From NCBI RefSeq assembly GCF_003626535.1, contig NZ_RBAL01000004.1, positions 124,001 to 188,000 on the forward strand: a DNA stretch of 64,000 nucleotides, read 5' to 3'. The stretch is from Streptomyces hoynatensis. GTDB taxonomy: Bacteria; Actinomycetota; Actinomycetes; Streptomycetales; Streptomycetaceae. Under the pieces are notes generated by a model that was given only the letters and a program-made list of their open reading frames with translations, was not told where the DNA came from and made no database searches. This document shows positions 15,927 to 24,315 of this stretch, one piece after another. Position 1 is the first letter of the stretch, and each line of letters begins with the position of its first letter. A program made the translations under genes and the position numbers.

Positions 15927-17564
15927 ATGGAACCGCTCGACCCGCAGGACCCACGCCACCTCGGCCCCTACCCCCTGCTGGGCAGGCTGGGCGGCCGGGG
16001 CGCCTACCTGGGGCGCACCCGGGACGGCCGGCTGGTCCGGCTCCTCACGCCAGACCGGGCCGCGGGCTTGGGGCCCGCCGGCGACTCGCGAGGAGCGGCG
16101 CGAAGGATCGACGCGCTCCGGCGGGTGCGAAGCCGGTGGATCGTCCCGGTCCTGGGCGCCGACCCGGCGGCGGAGGTCCCCTGGGTCGCCACCGCGTACG
16201 TCTCCGCGCCCAGCCTGGCGGACGCCCTGCGGCTGACCGGGCCGCTTCCCGCGGACCTGGTGCGCCGGCTGGCGCACGCGCTGGCCGGCGCGCTGGCCGA
16301 CGTGCACCGGGCGGGCCACGTGTGGCGGGACCTCACGCCGGCCGGCGTGCTCCTGACGGCGGAAGGGCCCCTGCTGGACGGGGCCCCGACGCCTCACCCG
16401 GCGCGGCCCCCCGCGGACCCGGCCGTGGCGCGGGACCGGAACCCGGACCGGGAACCGGACCAGGACCAGGATGGGAACCGCGAACCGGACGGGGGCGCCG
16501 AGGCGGAGAGGGGCGCGGGAACGGAGGGGGAGGCGGACCGAGGGACCGACCCGGAGGCGGAGTTCGCCGCGGGCCTCGCCGTTCCCGAGGAGCTTTCCGG
16601 CCGGCCGCAGGGCCCTTCCGCCGACCTCTTCCGGCTCGGCCTGCTGCTCGCCTTCGCCGCCACCGGAGTGCTGCCCGCCGGCGGGCCAGGCCGGGGTCCC
16701 GCCGACGACGCCCGCCGGCTCCCGGCGGCTGAGGTGCCGGGGCTCGGCGGCCTGCCGGACCGGCTGGAGGCGCTGATCCGGCGCTGCCTGGCCGCCGACC
16801 CCGCCGCCAGGCCCACGGCCGCCGAGGTGGCGCGGGAGACCGCGCCCGAGCCGGGCGCGGAGCCGTGGCCGCGGGACTTCCTCGACGCCCTCGACGCGCG
16901 CCTGCGCCCGTCCGTCTCCCCGCCCGGGTACCCCGCCGGCATTCCCTCTCCGCCGTTCGCCGCGGACGAGGGCCCGCACGACTTCGGCGACGCGGTCCGC
17001 CCGCCCCTGCCCGCGGCCTCCGACAGCCGGGCCCAGCAGCCGGCCGGCGCCTACGCCCTCGGGGAACCGGCCGCCCTGCCCTACGCCTTCGACGTCGGCC
17101 GGCGGCCCTTCGCCCTGCTCCCCGGGCAGGACGGGGAGCCGCTCGTCCTGCCCCGCGCGGCCCGGCAGGTGCTGGCGGCGGTCGTGGGGGGCACGCTGCT
17201 GGTGGCGGCCGTCCTGGCGCTGCCCGAGGCGCACGGCTGGTGGTGGCCCGCCCTTCTCGCCGCCGTCTGGGCCTGCGGCACCTGGTGGGGCATCTCCGCG
17301 GCGCGGCGCCCCACCTGGGCCGGGACCCGGCGGCAGGCCGCCGCGCCCGCCGCCCCCGCCGGGGCGGGCCGGGGGCGGGCGTTCCTGCACGGGCTGACCG
17401 ACCTGGCCTCCTTCGCCCTGCCCAACGAGGCGGCGCCGGGGCGGGAGGGAAGCGTGGAGGCGATGCTGGCGGCGGCCTACGACCGGCTGGGACCCCCGCC
17501 GCCGTCCGCGCCGGGCGGCGGCCCGGGTGAGGGCGGCGCAGGCCGGGACGGAGCCGCCCGATGA
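15927..17564 (+). CDS. Membrane-anchored Ser/Thr kinase-like pseudokinase
   Basis: A 545-residue protein with the outline of a Hanks-type kinase but degenerate catalysis. A glycine loop is recognisable (LGRLGGRGAYLGR, residues 18-30). The ATP-anchoring Lys is not identifiable. The HRDLKPxN loop reads HVWRDLTPAGV (131-141), retaining Asp135 but lacking the Lys and Asn. DFG is replaced by DGA (151-153). The PSADLFRLGLL segment (230-240) corresponds to kinase subdomain IX. A charged Asp/Glu/Arg insert (about 165-212) replaces the activation segment. Two membrane helices lie at about 414-433 and 438-457. It overlaps the next gene by ATGA. Start ATG at 15927. It is probably a scaffold or sensor rather than an enzyme (inference). 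Confidence 0.8.
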   Translation: MEPLDPQDPRHLGPYPLLGRLGGRGAYLGRTRDGRLVRLLTPDRAAGLGPAGDSRGAARRIDALRRVRSRWIVPVLGADPAAEVPWVATAYVSAPSLADALRLTGPLPADLVRRLAHALAGALADVHRAGHVWRDLTPAGVLLTAEGPLLDGAPTPHPARPPADPAVARDRNPDREPDQDQDGNREPDGGAEAERGAGTEGEADRGTDPEAEFAAGLAVPEELSGRPQGPSADLFRLGLLLAFAATGVLPAGGPGRGPADDARRLPAAEVPGLGGLPDRLEALIRRCLAADPAARPTAAEVARETAPEPGAEPWPRDFLDALDARLRPSVSPPGYPAGIPSPPFAADEGPHDFGDAVRPPLPAASDSRAQQPAGAYALGEPAALPYAFDVGRRPFALLPGQDGEPLVLPRAARQVLAAVVGGTLLVAAVLALPEAHGWWWPALLAAVWACGTWWGISAARRPTWAGTRRQAAAPAAPAGAGRGRAFLHGLTDLASFALPNEAAPGREGSVEAMLAAAYDRLGPPPPSAPGGGPGEGGAGRDGAAR

Positions 17565-17923
17565 GCGAGCCCATGCCCTTCCCGGAACCGCCCGCGCCCG
17601 AGCCCCCGGCGCAGCCGGGCGGCTGGCAGGACCTCCCGGTGGCCGAGCAGATCGCCTCCTGGGAACGGGCCGTCCCCGGCAGCGCCGAGCGGATGCTGCG
17701 CCAGATCGAGGCCGAGTACGAGCACCGCCGCTGGCTCGACCGCGTCGAGATCCGCTTCCGGATCGCCGGGGCGGTGCTCGCGGCCTTCGGCGTCACCGGG
17801 CTGCTGTGGACCGCGAAGTACCTCGTCGACCAGGGCGAGCCGGTCGCCGGGGCCGGGCTGCTCGGCAGCGGCGTCGTCGCCCTGTCCGGCCTGGTGATGG
17901 CCCGCGACCGGAGCCGGCGGTGA
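17561..17923 (+). CDS. DUF2335-like membrane protein
   Basis: A 120-residue membrane protein. A Pro-rich N-terminus (residues 4-20) is followed by VPGSAERMLRQIEAEYEHRR (38-57), closely resembling the DUF2335 motif in which a PG-AER helix precedes a His-Arg pair. Two hydrophobic segments follow at about 66-86 and 92-112. DUF2335 proteins have no proven role; their topology is holin-like. The start overlaps the pseudokinase stop (ATGA), so the two are probably made in fixed ratio and work together. Confidence 0.65.
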   Translation: MSEPMPFPEPPAPEPPAQPGGWQDLPVAEQIASWERAVPGSAERMLRQIEAEYEHRRWLDRVEIRFRIAGAVLAAFGVTGLLWTAKYLVDQGEPVAGAGLLGSGVVALSGLVMARDRSRR

Positions 17924-17962
17924 AACGGGCCCGCCGCCGCCCGGCGCCCGCCCGGCCCGCGG

Positions 17963-18967
17963 TCAGGGCCTGAGGCCGAACTCGCCCAGCAGCTTGGCCA
18001 GTTGTGCCTTCGCGAACTCGTACTGGGCGGGGTCGGTGTGGCCCCGGTACACCGTCTCGATGACCATGATCAGCATCAGGTGCACGGTGTAGAGGCGGCG
18101 CCGCTCCCGTTCCGTGGCGGTCAGCGGGCCCTTGCCGTAGCCGCGCATGAAGCTGCGCGCGTCGCCCGGCAGCACGTCGGAGGCGGCGCCGGTGAAGCCC
18201 GCCTCGAACAGCGGGTCGCCGTACAGGGCGCGTTCGTGGTCGATGAGGCTCACCAGGGAGCCGTCGCGGACCATCACGTTGGGGTCCCACAGGTCCCACT
18301 CGACGAAAACCGGCTCGGTCACCTCCTCCAGGCAGTCCCCGCGCTCCGCGAAGAGGGCGCGCACCGCGTCGTAGTCCCAGCCGATGTCGACCCGGCGGCG
18401 CTCCCCGTCGCGCAGCACGTCCTCGACCATGGCGCAGAACACCTCGCGCCACCGGTCCCCGCGGGGCGGGCCGCCGAGCAGCGGGCCGAAGCGCTCGCCC
18501 TTGATCCCGTTGAGCACCCGGTTGGCCGCGCCGACCGCCTCCTGGCAGGAGGCGTACTCCTCCGGCGAGAGGGAGTCGCGCACCAGGCCCAGGTTGTCGG
18601 CGTCGACGTACTGCATGAAGAACCAGTCGGCGTCGCACAGTTCGTGGCTGCCGTCGTGGAAGTGGACGGCGGGCACCGGGACCGCGGTCTGCTCGCGGAT
18701 CAGCCGCAGCGCCGCGAGTTCGGTGGCCATGGCCGCGCGCTCGTAGGTCATCACCTCGACCCCGGCGGGCGGCGCTATCTTCAGCACCGCCCGCTCGCCG
18801 TCGCGCAGGCGGATCAGGTAGGCGACGTTGAACCAGCCGTTGCCGAGCTCCTGGTACCAGCCCTCGCCCGCGGGCACGCGCTCGGCCCCGTAGGCGCGCG
18901 CGGCCATCGCGCGCAGGACTTCGGCCGGTTGACGGTTCTTGGTGATGCTCTCGGTCACTGCTCCCAC
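17963..18967 (-). CDS. Aminoglycoside phosphotransferase-fold protein
   Basis: A 334-residue protein of the APH/choline kinase-like superfamily. The N-lobe has the nucleotide-binding strand NGWFNVAYLIRLRDGERAVLKI (with Lys in VLKI). The catalytic loop reads VEWDLWDPNVMV, which keeps the catalytic Asp and Asn while the usual His before Gly-Asp is Glu-Trp; the metal-binding Asp is in SLIDHERALYGDP. The family phosphorylates small-molecule hydroxyls (antibiotics, sugars, choline) or acts in catabolism. Antibiotic resistance should not be assumed. The start is GTG at 18967 after GAGGAGGCCCC; an in-frame GTG at 18958 is possible. Confidence 0.85.
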   Translation of the reverse strand: MGAVTESITKNRQPAEVLRAMAARAYGAERVPAGEGWYQELGNGWFNVAYLIRLRDGERAVLKIAPPAGVEVMTYERAAMATELAALRLIREQTAVPVPAVHFHDGSHELCDADWFFMQYVDADNLGLVRDSLSPEEYASCQEAVGAANRVLNGIKGERFGPLLGGPPRGDRWREVFCAMVEDVLRDGERRRVDIGWDYDAVRALFAERGDCLEEVTEPVFVEWDLWDPNVMVRDGSLVSLIDHERALYGDPLFEAGFTGAASDVLPGDARSFMRGYGKGPLTATERERRRLYTVHLMLIMVIETVYRGHTDPAQYEFAKAQLAKLLGEFGLRP

Positions 18968-19042
18968 GGGGCCTCCTCGGTGCCTGGCCGCGGCGCACCG
19001 TTTCCCGTCCGGGCGCGCCCCCCTACCGTAACGGCGCCCAGG

Positions 19043-20032
19043 TCAGCGGAGGGCGACGAGGACGTGGCTGTCGCCGAACTGCCAGACCGGGCTGACGTGG
19101 TCGAAGCCGGCCTCGCGCAGCAGCGCCACGTGCCGGGACAGGGTGAGGCCGTTGTTGCCGACGGCCGAGCCGGCCGCCCGGCGCCGCTCGCGCTCGGCGA
19201 ACAGCCCGGTCAGCTCCGGGTCCCCGGCGATCGCGCGCCACCACGACTCCCAGGAATCCCAGGGCTCGCGGGAATCCCCCGACTCGCCTGACGCCCACGA
19301 CTCGCCGGAGGCCCGGGGCTCGTGCGGCTCGGCCGGCTCCCCGAACCAGCCCTGCCCGCCCGCCCGTTGCGGCCCGCCGGAGCGCGTGCCCTGCCCGTCC
19401 CCCCGCTCGGCCGGGCCCCGCCGCCGTTCCCCGGGACCCACGCGGCCCCGCCGCCGGGAGCCGCGCCCGCCGGGCCCGCCCCCCGCCGGCTCGCGCTCGC
19501 GCAGCCGCTGGGCCCGGCGGCGGCCCACGTGCCAGGTCACCGCCGAGGTGGGGGCCGCGTCCTGGAACAGGTGGTCGGCGTTGACCAGGACCCCGCCCGG
19601 CCGCAGCAGCGCCGCGAGTTCCCGGTAGGTGCGCAGCAGGGCCGGTTCCGGCAGGTAGTGCAGCGCCGTGGTGGCGACCGCGGCGTCGGGGGCGCGGCGC
19701 AGGCCAAGCGCCTCGATCCAGCCGTCCTCGCCGATGACGGCCTCCACGTACCGGGCGGCGCGTGCCCGGTGCGCGCGGGCGAGCGCCAGGAGCAGCGGGT
19801 CCATGTCCACGCCGACGATCTCGGCGCGGGGCAGCCGCCGCGCCAGCCGCGCGGCCAGGGACCCAGGGCCGCAGCCCAGGTCGAGGACCAGCGGGCGGCG
19901 CTGCCGCGCCGTCACATGCTCGACCACGTCGGCGATCACGGTGAACCGCTCCTCGCGGTCGATGGCGTAACGCTGCTGCTGGCGCTCCCAGCGCTCCACC
20001 CACAGCCGGGCCCTCGCGGTGCTCACACCCAT
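19043..20032 (-). CDS. SAM-dependent methyltransferase with low-complexity insert
   Basis: A 329-residue methyltransferase. Motif I is VLDLGCGPGSLAARLA (residues 49-64), followed by EIVGVDMDPL (71-80), and TTALHYLPEP (121-130) as motif IV. A Gly/Arg/Glu/Ser-rich segment of about 80 residues (180-262) interrupts the fold, including repeats around SGESWASGESGDS; the C-terminal strands NGLTLSRHVALL and HVLVALR then complete the domain. The start at 20032 (ATG) follows AAGGGGCAGG. A Zur-like palindrome lies 79 bp upstream and the Zur-box operon ends just before, so zinc-responsive expression is possible. The substrate is unknown. Confidence 0.8.
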   Translation of the reverse strand: MGVSTARARLWVERWERQQQRYAIDREERFTVIADVVEHVTARQRRPLVLDLGCGPGSLAARLARRLPRAEIVGVDMDPLLLALARAHRARAARYVEAVIGEDGWIEALGLRRAPDAAVATTALHYLPEPALLRTYRELAALLRPGGVLVNADHLFQDAAPTSAVTWHVGRRRAQRLREREPAGGGPGGRGSRRRGRVGPGERRRGPAERGDGQGTRSGGPQRAGGQGWFGEPAEPHEPRASGESWASGESGDSREPWDSWESWWRAIAGDPELTGLFAERERRRAAGSAVGNNGLTLSRHVALLREAGFDHVSPVWQFGDSHVLVALR

Positions 20033-20110
20033 GGGGACCTGCCCCTTCTTCTGCGCATACGTCCCGAACGTCCCGCGCGCGCCGCGCCGGGGCGCGCGGG
20101 ACACCCCTTT

Positions 20111-20125
20111 TGGAAATGGTTTCCA
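20111..20125. promoter_or_regulatory. Zur-like palindrome upstream of methyltransferase
   Basis: TGGAAATGGTTTCCA is a perfect palindromic 15-mer (6-bp arms, 3-bp centre) matching 12 of 15 positions of the Streptomyces Zur consensus TGAAAATGATTTTCA. It lies in an unusually AT-rich island between the SufS-like gene end and the methyltransferase start, 79 bp before the latter. It could also serve another regulator. Confidence 0.45.
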
Positions 20126-20133
20126 TAAGCGGT

Positions 20134-21363
20134 TCATCGCAGTGTAGCGAGGACGGCCAGGAGCCGGTCCACCTCCCCCGGGGTGTTGTAGACGTGCAGA
20201 CTCACCCGCACCGAGCCCTCCCGCTCGTCCACCCCCGCCTGGCACAGGCTGTCCGCCCGCACCATGAAGCCGTGGCTGTAGAGGATGAAGCCCAGGTCGT
20301 CCGAGCCGATGTCGCGGTGCCTGAAGGTGACGATCCCCACCCGGCGCTGCACGGCCGAGTCCGCCGCGAGGCTGAGCCCGCAGCCGAGCACCTCGTACGG
20401 CGCCAGCCGCCTGAGCCCCTCGGTCAGCCGCGCGGCCAGGGCCGTCGTCCAGCGGCTCACCCGGCGCACGCCCGCCGCCTCCAGCCAGTCCAGGGCCGCG
20501 CCCAGGCTGACGATCCCGGCCGTGTTCTGGGTGCCGCTCCAGCCGCCGGGGCGGAACACCGGCCCCCGCGCGTTCCGCGCCCACACCGCGCCGGAGCCGG
20601 GCAGCGCCAGCGCCTTGTGCCCCGAGAACACCACGAAGTCCACGTCGAGTTCGGCCACGGAGAGCGGCAGGTGGCCGATGCCCTGCGCGGCGTCCAGGCA
20701 GATCGGCACCCGCGGGCCGACCACCTCCCTGATCCGGTGGACGTTCATGTCGCCGCCGTACACGTGGTGGACGTGGGTCGCGGCGACGAACCGGGTGCGC
20801 GCGCCCACCATCCGGGCCAGCGCCGCCGGGTCGTAGTCACCCGAGGACGCCTGGCAGGGCAGCGGCCTGAGCCGGACGTGCCGGCCCTCGCGGGCGAGCA
20901 GGTCCACGGTCTCCCGCCAGGGCACGAGGTTCGCCTGATGGTCCCCGAAGGGCACCACGATCTCGTCCCCGTCCCGCAGCAGCCCGGGCAGCCAGTCGCG
21001 GGCGACGGCGCGCAGCCCCTCGGTGGCCCCGCTGACGAAGTGCACGCCGGAACGCCCGGGGTCCGGGTCGCCGAGGAACCGCCGCAGCCGGTCCGCGGTG
21101 CGCCCCACCAGCGCGGTCGTCTCATTGGCCCAGGGGTAACTCCCGCGGCCGGCATTGGCGTTGGTGGTCGTCAGGTACCGCTGCACGGCGTCGAGCACCT
21201 GGCGCGGCTTCTGCGAGGTCGCCGCGCTGTCCAGGTAGGCCAGGCTCTCGTCGGCGGTGATCTGCGGGAACTGCGCGCGCAGGGCCTCCTGCCAGGGCCG
21301 CAGCTCCACCAGGTCGGCGGCGTCCCCAGGGAGGCGGCGCGGGCGCGTGGCGTGCTCGGTCAT
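20134..21363 (-). CDS. SufS-like class V PLP enzyme
   Basis: A 409-residue class V aminotransferase-fold protein, closest in layout to cysteine desulfurases of the SufS/CsdA group. It opens with YLDSAATSQKPRQVLDAVQRY; the PLP-phosphate loop is FVSGATEGLRAVA, the cofactor Asp lies in CLDAAQGIGH, the Schiff-base Lys in VFSGHKALALPG, and a conserved-position Cys in RADSLCQAG near the C-terminus corresponds to the persulfide-carrying Cys of SufS. It would remove sulfur (or selenium) from cysteine, or act in a related beta-elimination. It is third in the operon, 10 bp after the cysteine synthase-rhodanese gene, which could accept its sulfur. Confidence 0.85.
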   Translation of the reverse strand: MTEHATRPRRLPGDAADLVELRPWQEALRAQFPQITADESLAYLDSAATSQKPRQVLDAVQRYLTTTNANAGRGSYPWANETTALVGRTADRLRRFLGDPDPGRSGVHFVSGATEGLRAVARDWLPGLLRDGDEIVVPFGDHQANLVPWRETVDLLAREGRHVRLRPLPCQASSGDYDPAALARMVGARTRFVAATHVHHVYGGDMNVHRIREVVGPRVPICLDAAQGIGHLPLSVAELDVDFVVFSGHKALALPGSGAVWARNARGPVFRPGGWSGTQNTAGIVSLGAALDWLEAAGVRRVSRWTTALAARLTEGLRRLAPYEVLGCGLSLAADSAVQRRVGIVTFRHRDIGSDDLGFILYSHGFMVRADSLCQAGVDEREGSVRVSLHVYNTPGEVDRLLAVLATLR

Positions 21364-21373
21364 CGCGGCCGCC

Positions 21374-22693
21374 TCAGTCCCGCACCAGGGGGGCGCCCGC
21401 GTCCCGCCAGGCGATGACGCCCCCGGCCAGGCTGCGGACCCTCTCGTGGCCCATCCGCCGCAGCAGCGCCGCGTACCTGGCGGACTTCTCGCCGACCGGG
21501 CAGGCCAGCAGCACCGGCCGGCTGCGGCCGAACGGCAGCCCGCCGCGCAGCAGTTCCCCGAACAACTCGTCCACGATGTTGACCGATCCCGCGATGTGCA
21601 GGGCGGCGAACGCGTGCGGGCCCCGCAGGTCCACCACCAGCGGCCGCTCGCGCGCGATCCACTCCCGCGCCCCGGCCACGTCCACGCTGGGCGCGGTGCG
21701 GATCTCCTCCTCGCTCAGCGCCTCCCGCGAGTGCGCCGCGGGACGGCCGCCGAGCAGCTCGGGGCGCCGCTGCCTGACGTAGCTCAGGTAGCTCTCCACC
21801 CGGTCGCAGACGATGAACACCGCGGTGACCCGCCCCGTGTGGCCCGCCTCCACGGCGCGCAGGTGGCGGACGGCCCCCAGGTAGGCGGCGCCGCTGGTGG
21901 GGCCCGCGAGCAGCCCGCACCTGCGCAGCAGCGTGAGCATCCCGTCGATCGCCTCCTGGGAGGTGACCGACTCGACCGCGTCGTAGGCGGCCGGGTCGAA
22001 CAGGCCGACCTCGCGGACCTCGTCGAGCGTGCGGATGCCGGGGATGAAGTCCGACTTGTCGGCGACCAGGCCCACCACCCGCACCTCGGGGTCCGCCGCC
22101 CGCAGCACCCTGGCCACCCCCGTCGAGGAGCCCGCGGTGCCGACGCAGGCGACGAAGTAGTCGGGGGCCCGCCCGCCCAGGTCCTTGAGTATCTCCGGCC
22201 CGGTCCCCGTCAGGTGGGCCTCGGTGTTGAGCGGGTTGAAGTACTGGTCGGTGTGCAGGTACGCGCCGCCCTCCTCGGTGAGGTGCCGGTGGAAGAGCGT
22301 CAGCGGGTCCTCGGTGTCCGAGGGGTCGAGGCACTCGCTGCGGCCCGGGAGTTCCTCGATCTCGGCGCCCAGCAGGAGCAGCAGCTCCTTGATCTCCGGC
22401 ACCCGCATCCGGTTGGTGACGCTCTTGAAGGTGAGGCCGTGCAGCCCGGCGAGCGTCGCCAGGGCCTTCGCCGTGTTGCCGCTCGACAGCTCGACCAGCT
22501 GGGCGCCGCGCTCCCTGGCCTGCGCCAGCCGGTCTCTCGTCATGTGCCAGGCCGCCCGGTCCTTGACCGAGCCGAAGGGGTTGAGCATCTCCAGCTTCGC
22601 GTACAGGTCCACGTGCGCCAGGCCGTGCACGGCCGGATCGATGCGCACCAGCGGGGTGTTGCCGATCGCCTCTGTGATGCTGTCGTACTTCAT
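21374..22693 (-). CDS. Cysteine synthase-rhodanese fusion
   Basis: A 439-residue two-domain protein. Residues 1-320 are a fold-II PLP enzyme like cysteine synthase/SbnA: the cofactor Lys44 is in NPFGSVKDRAAW, the substrate loop is ELSSGNTAKALA, the phosphate cup CVGTAGSSTG, and DRVESYLSYV ends the domain. Residues 345-439 are a rhodanese domain with PLVVDLRGPHAF and a persulfide-accepting Cys in LLACPVGEKSA. It may join a nucleophile to an activated serine, with sulfur transfer by the rhodanese part; in staphyloferrin B synthesis a related enzyme makes the precursor of diaminopropionate. ATGA overlap with the decarboxylase gene upstream shows tight coupling. Confidence 0.88.
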   Translation of the reverse strand: MKYDSITEAIGNTPLVRIDPAVHGLAHVDLYAKLEMLNPFGSVKDRAAWHMTRDRLAQARERGAQLVELSSGNTAKALATLAGLHGLTFKSVTNRMRVPEIKELLLLLGAEIEELPGRSECLDPSDTEDPLTLFHRHLTEEGGAYLHTDQYFNPLNTEAHLTGTGPEILKDLGGRAPDYFVACVGTAGSSTGVARVLRAADPEVRVVGLVADKSDFIPGIRTLDEVREVGLFDPAAYDAVESVTSQEAIDGMLTLLRRCGLLAGPTSGAAYLGAVRHLRAVEAGHTGRVTAVFIVCDRVESYLSYVRQRRPELLGGRPAAHSREALSEEEIRTAPSVDVAGAREWIARERPLVVDLRGPHAFAALHIAGSVNIVDELFGELLRGGLPFGRSRPVLLACPVGEKSARYAALLRRMGHERVRSLAGGVIAWRDAGAPLVRD

Positions 22694-24249
22694 GCGTCCC
22701 TTTCCGATGCCGGGCCCGCCCCCACCGGACGCGCCGTCCGCCCCGCCTCCCCGGCGCCCGCCGCGCCTGGCGGCTCCCCGTCGGCGCCCTCGCCGGCCGG
22801 CTCCGCCGCGAGGGGCCAGTACCGCTCGTCCAGGCACCACCGCCAGGAGCCGCCGGAGCGGAAGACGGCGATCTTCCTGGCGCGCGGCTGCAGGGAGGCG
22901 TCGTGGGCCTGGAAGTCCATGCAGTAGCCGGCGGTGTTGGCGAAGCACAGCAGCTCGCCCGGCCGCGGCAGCCGCGGCAGGAACACCTTCCTGCGGGTGA
23001 TCAGGTCGGCCTCCAGGCACAGGTTGCCCGCCAGGTAGACCCCGGCGGCCTCCCCACCGCCGGCCCGCACGGGCCCCTCCCGGCCCACCAGCAGCGGGTC
23101 CACGAGGATGCCGTGGTCCTCCAAACTCGCGTCGGCCGCGTTCATCGCCAGCCGCACCAGGTGCTCGTTCGCCTCCGTCTGGCGCACCTCCACGACCCTC
23201 GCCAGGGTGGCGCCGCACTGGTCGAGCAGCGCGCGCCCCGGCTCCGCGTACAGCCGGCACAGGTGGTCGAGCAGCAGCGAGGCCAGCGGCCCGCCCAGCG
23301 CCGGGGCCGGGCGCGAGAGCAACTCGTCCAGGTAGGCGGCCCCCGCCGGGCGCCGGTGCGCCGGGTACAGCGCGAGCGCCCCGCGCAGCACGCCCCCCTC
23401 GGCGCGCAGCCCGTAGCCGTGCCCGCGCCAGGTCAGGGCGGGGCCGGTGCCGAGCACGGCGTTCGTCAGCGCCGTCGTCCAGCGCTCCCACTCGGCGCCC
23501 TCCGCCAGGTAGCAGACCCCGAAGCCGCCGCCCACGTCGATCGCCTCGGGGTGCAGCCCTCTGGCGTGGCAGGCGGTCAGGGCCGCGAGGCAGCCCTCGA
23601 GGGCCAGCGCCTTCTCGGCCGGCCCCGTGGTGTCCAGGTGGTAGGCAAGGCCCGTCAACTCCAGGGCGCCGCGCTCCCGTTCCAGCACGTCGAGCAGCGC
23701 CTCCAGCTCGCCGGCCGGGGTGCCGAAGCGGCTGCGCTGCGAGAGCACCCGGACGCCGGGGGCCGGGAAGTCCCTCAGCCGCAGCAGCACCCGGACCCTG
23801 GGCAGGCCGAAGCGGCGCACCAGCGCGGCCAGCGCCGTCAGCTCGCCCGGCCCGTCCGCGCTGACGGCCGCCCCGGAACGGGCCGCGAGCCACAGGAACT
23901 CCTCGTCCTTCGGCCCCGTGGCCAGGAGCCGGTCCCCGGTGAACCCGGCCCCGAGCGCGTGCCGCAGCTCCCCGAGCGAGGCGGCGTCGAGGCCGGCGTC
24001 CGTGGCGGCCAGCCGCCGCACCAGGGCGCTGGAACGGTTCGCCTTGTGCGCGTAGTAGACCTGCCCGTCGAGGCGGTGGCGGCGGAAGATGGCGCGGAAG
24101 TCCGCCAGGTTCGCGGCGAGGCGCTCGGGGAGCAGCAGGTTCAGCGGCGAGCCGAGGGCGTCCACCAGCGAGTGCAGGAACGATCCGTCGTCGAGCAGTG
24201 AGCGAAGTGGCGGTTCGAGTCTGGGCCTGAGATACAAGGGCGCACCCAC
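22690..24249 (-). CDS. Y4yA-type PLP decarboxylase
   Basis: A 519-residue fold-III PLP enzyme of the diaminopimelate/ornithine decarboxylase family, matching the Y4yA branch. The start of the barrel reads QVYYAHKANRSSALVRRL with the cofactor Lys; AIDVGGGFGVCY is the phosphate-binding glycine loop, LYAEPGRALLDQCG supplies the conserved EPGR, and FANTAGYCMDF contains the substrate-site Tyr. A ~45-residue Gly/Ala/Pro tail ends the protein. SbnH of staphyloferrin B synthesis is a related decarboxylase of a diaminopropionate adduct (established family knowledge). I chose GTG at 24249 with GGGAGGGAAG upstream; a TTG at 24294 is an alternative. It is first in the operon, with a Zur box about 67 bp upstream. 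Confidence 0.85.
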   Translation of the reverse strand: MGAPLYLRPRLEPPLRSLLDDGSFLHSLVDALGSPLNLLLPERLAANLADFRAIFRRHRLDGQVYYAHKANRSSALVRRLAATDAGLDAASLGELRHALGAGFTGDRLLATGPKDEEFLWLAARSGAAVSADGPGELTALAALVRRFGLPRVRVLLRLRDFPAPGVRVLSQRSRFGTPAGELEALLDVLERERGALELTGLAYHLDTTGPAEKALALEGCLAALTACHARGLHPEAIDVGGGFGVCYLAEGAEWERWTTALTNAVLGTGPALTWRGHGYGLRAEGGVLRGALALYPAHRRPAGAAYLDELLSRPAPALGGPLASLLLDHLCRLYAEPGRALLDQCGATLARVVEVRQTEANEHLVRLAMNAADASLEDHGILVDPLLVGREGPVRAGGGEAAGVYLAGNLCLEADLITRRKVFLPRLPRPGELLCFANTAGYCMDFQAHDASLQPRARKIAVFRSGGSWRWCLDERYWPLAAEPAGEGADGEPPGAAGAGEAGRTARPVGAGPASERDA

Positions 24250-24315
24250 CAGACGTTCTTCCCTCCCGTTCCCCTCCCGCGAACAGACCAGCAAGACGTT
24301 ACCCAGGCATCCTCA

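Noticed and set aside
17963..18967. Aminoglycoside resistance gene
   Set aside because: Only the general phosphotransferase fold is evident; the catalytic motif is atypical and no resistance context exists.
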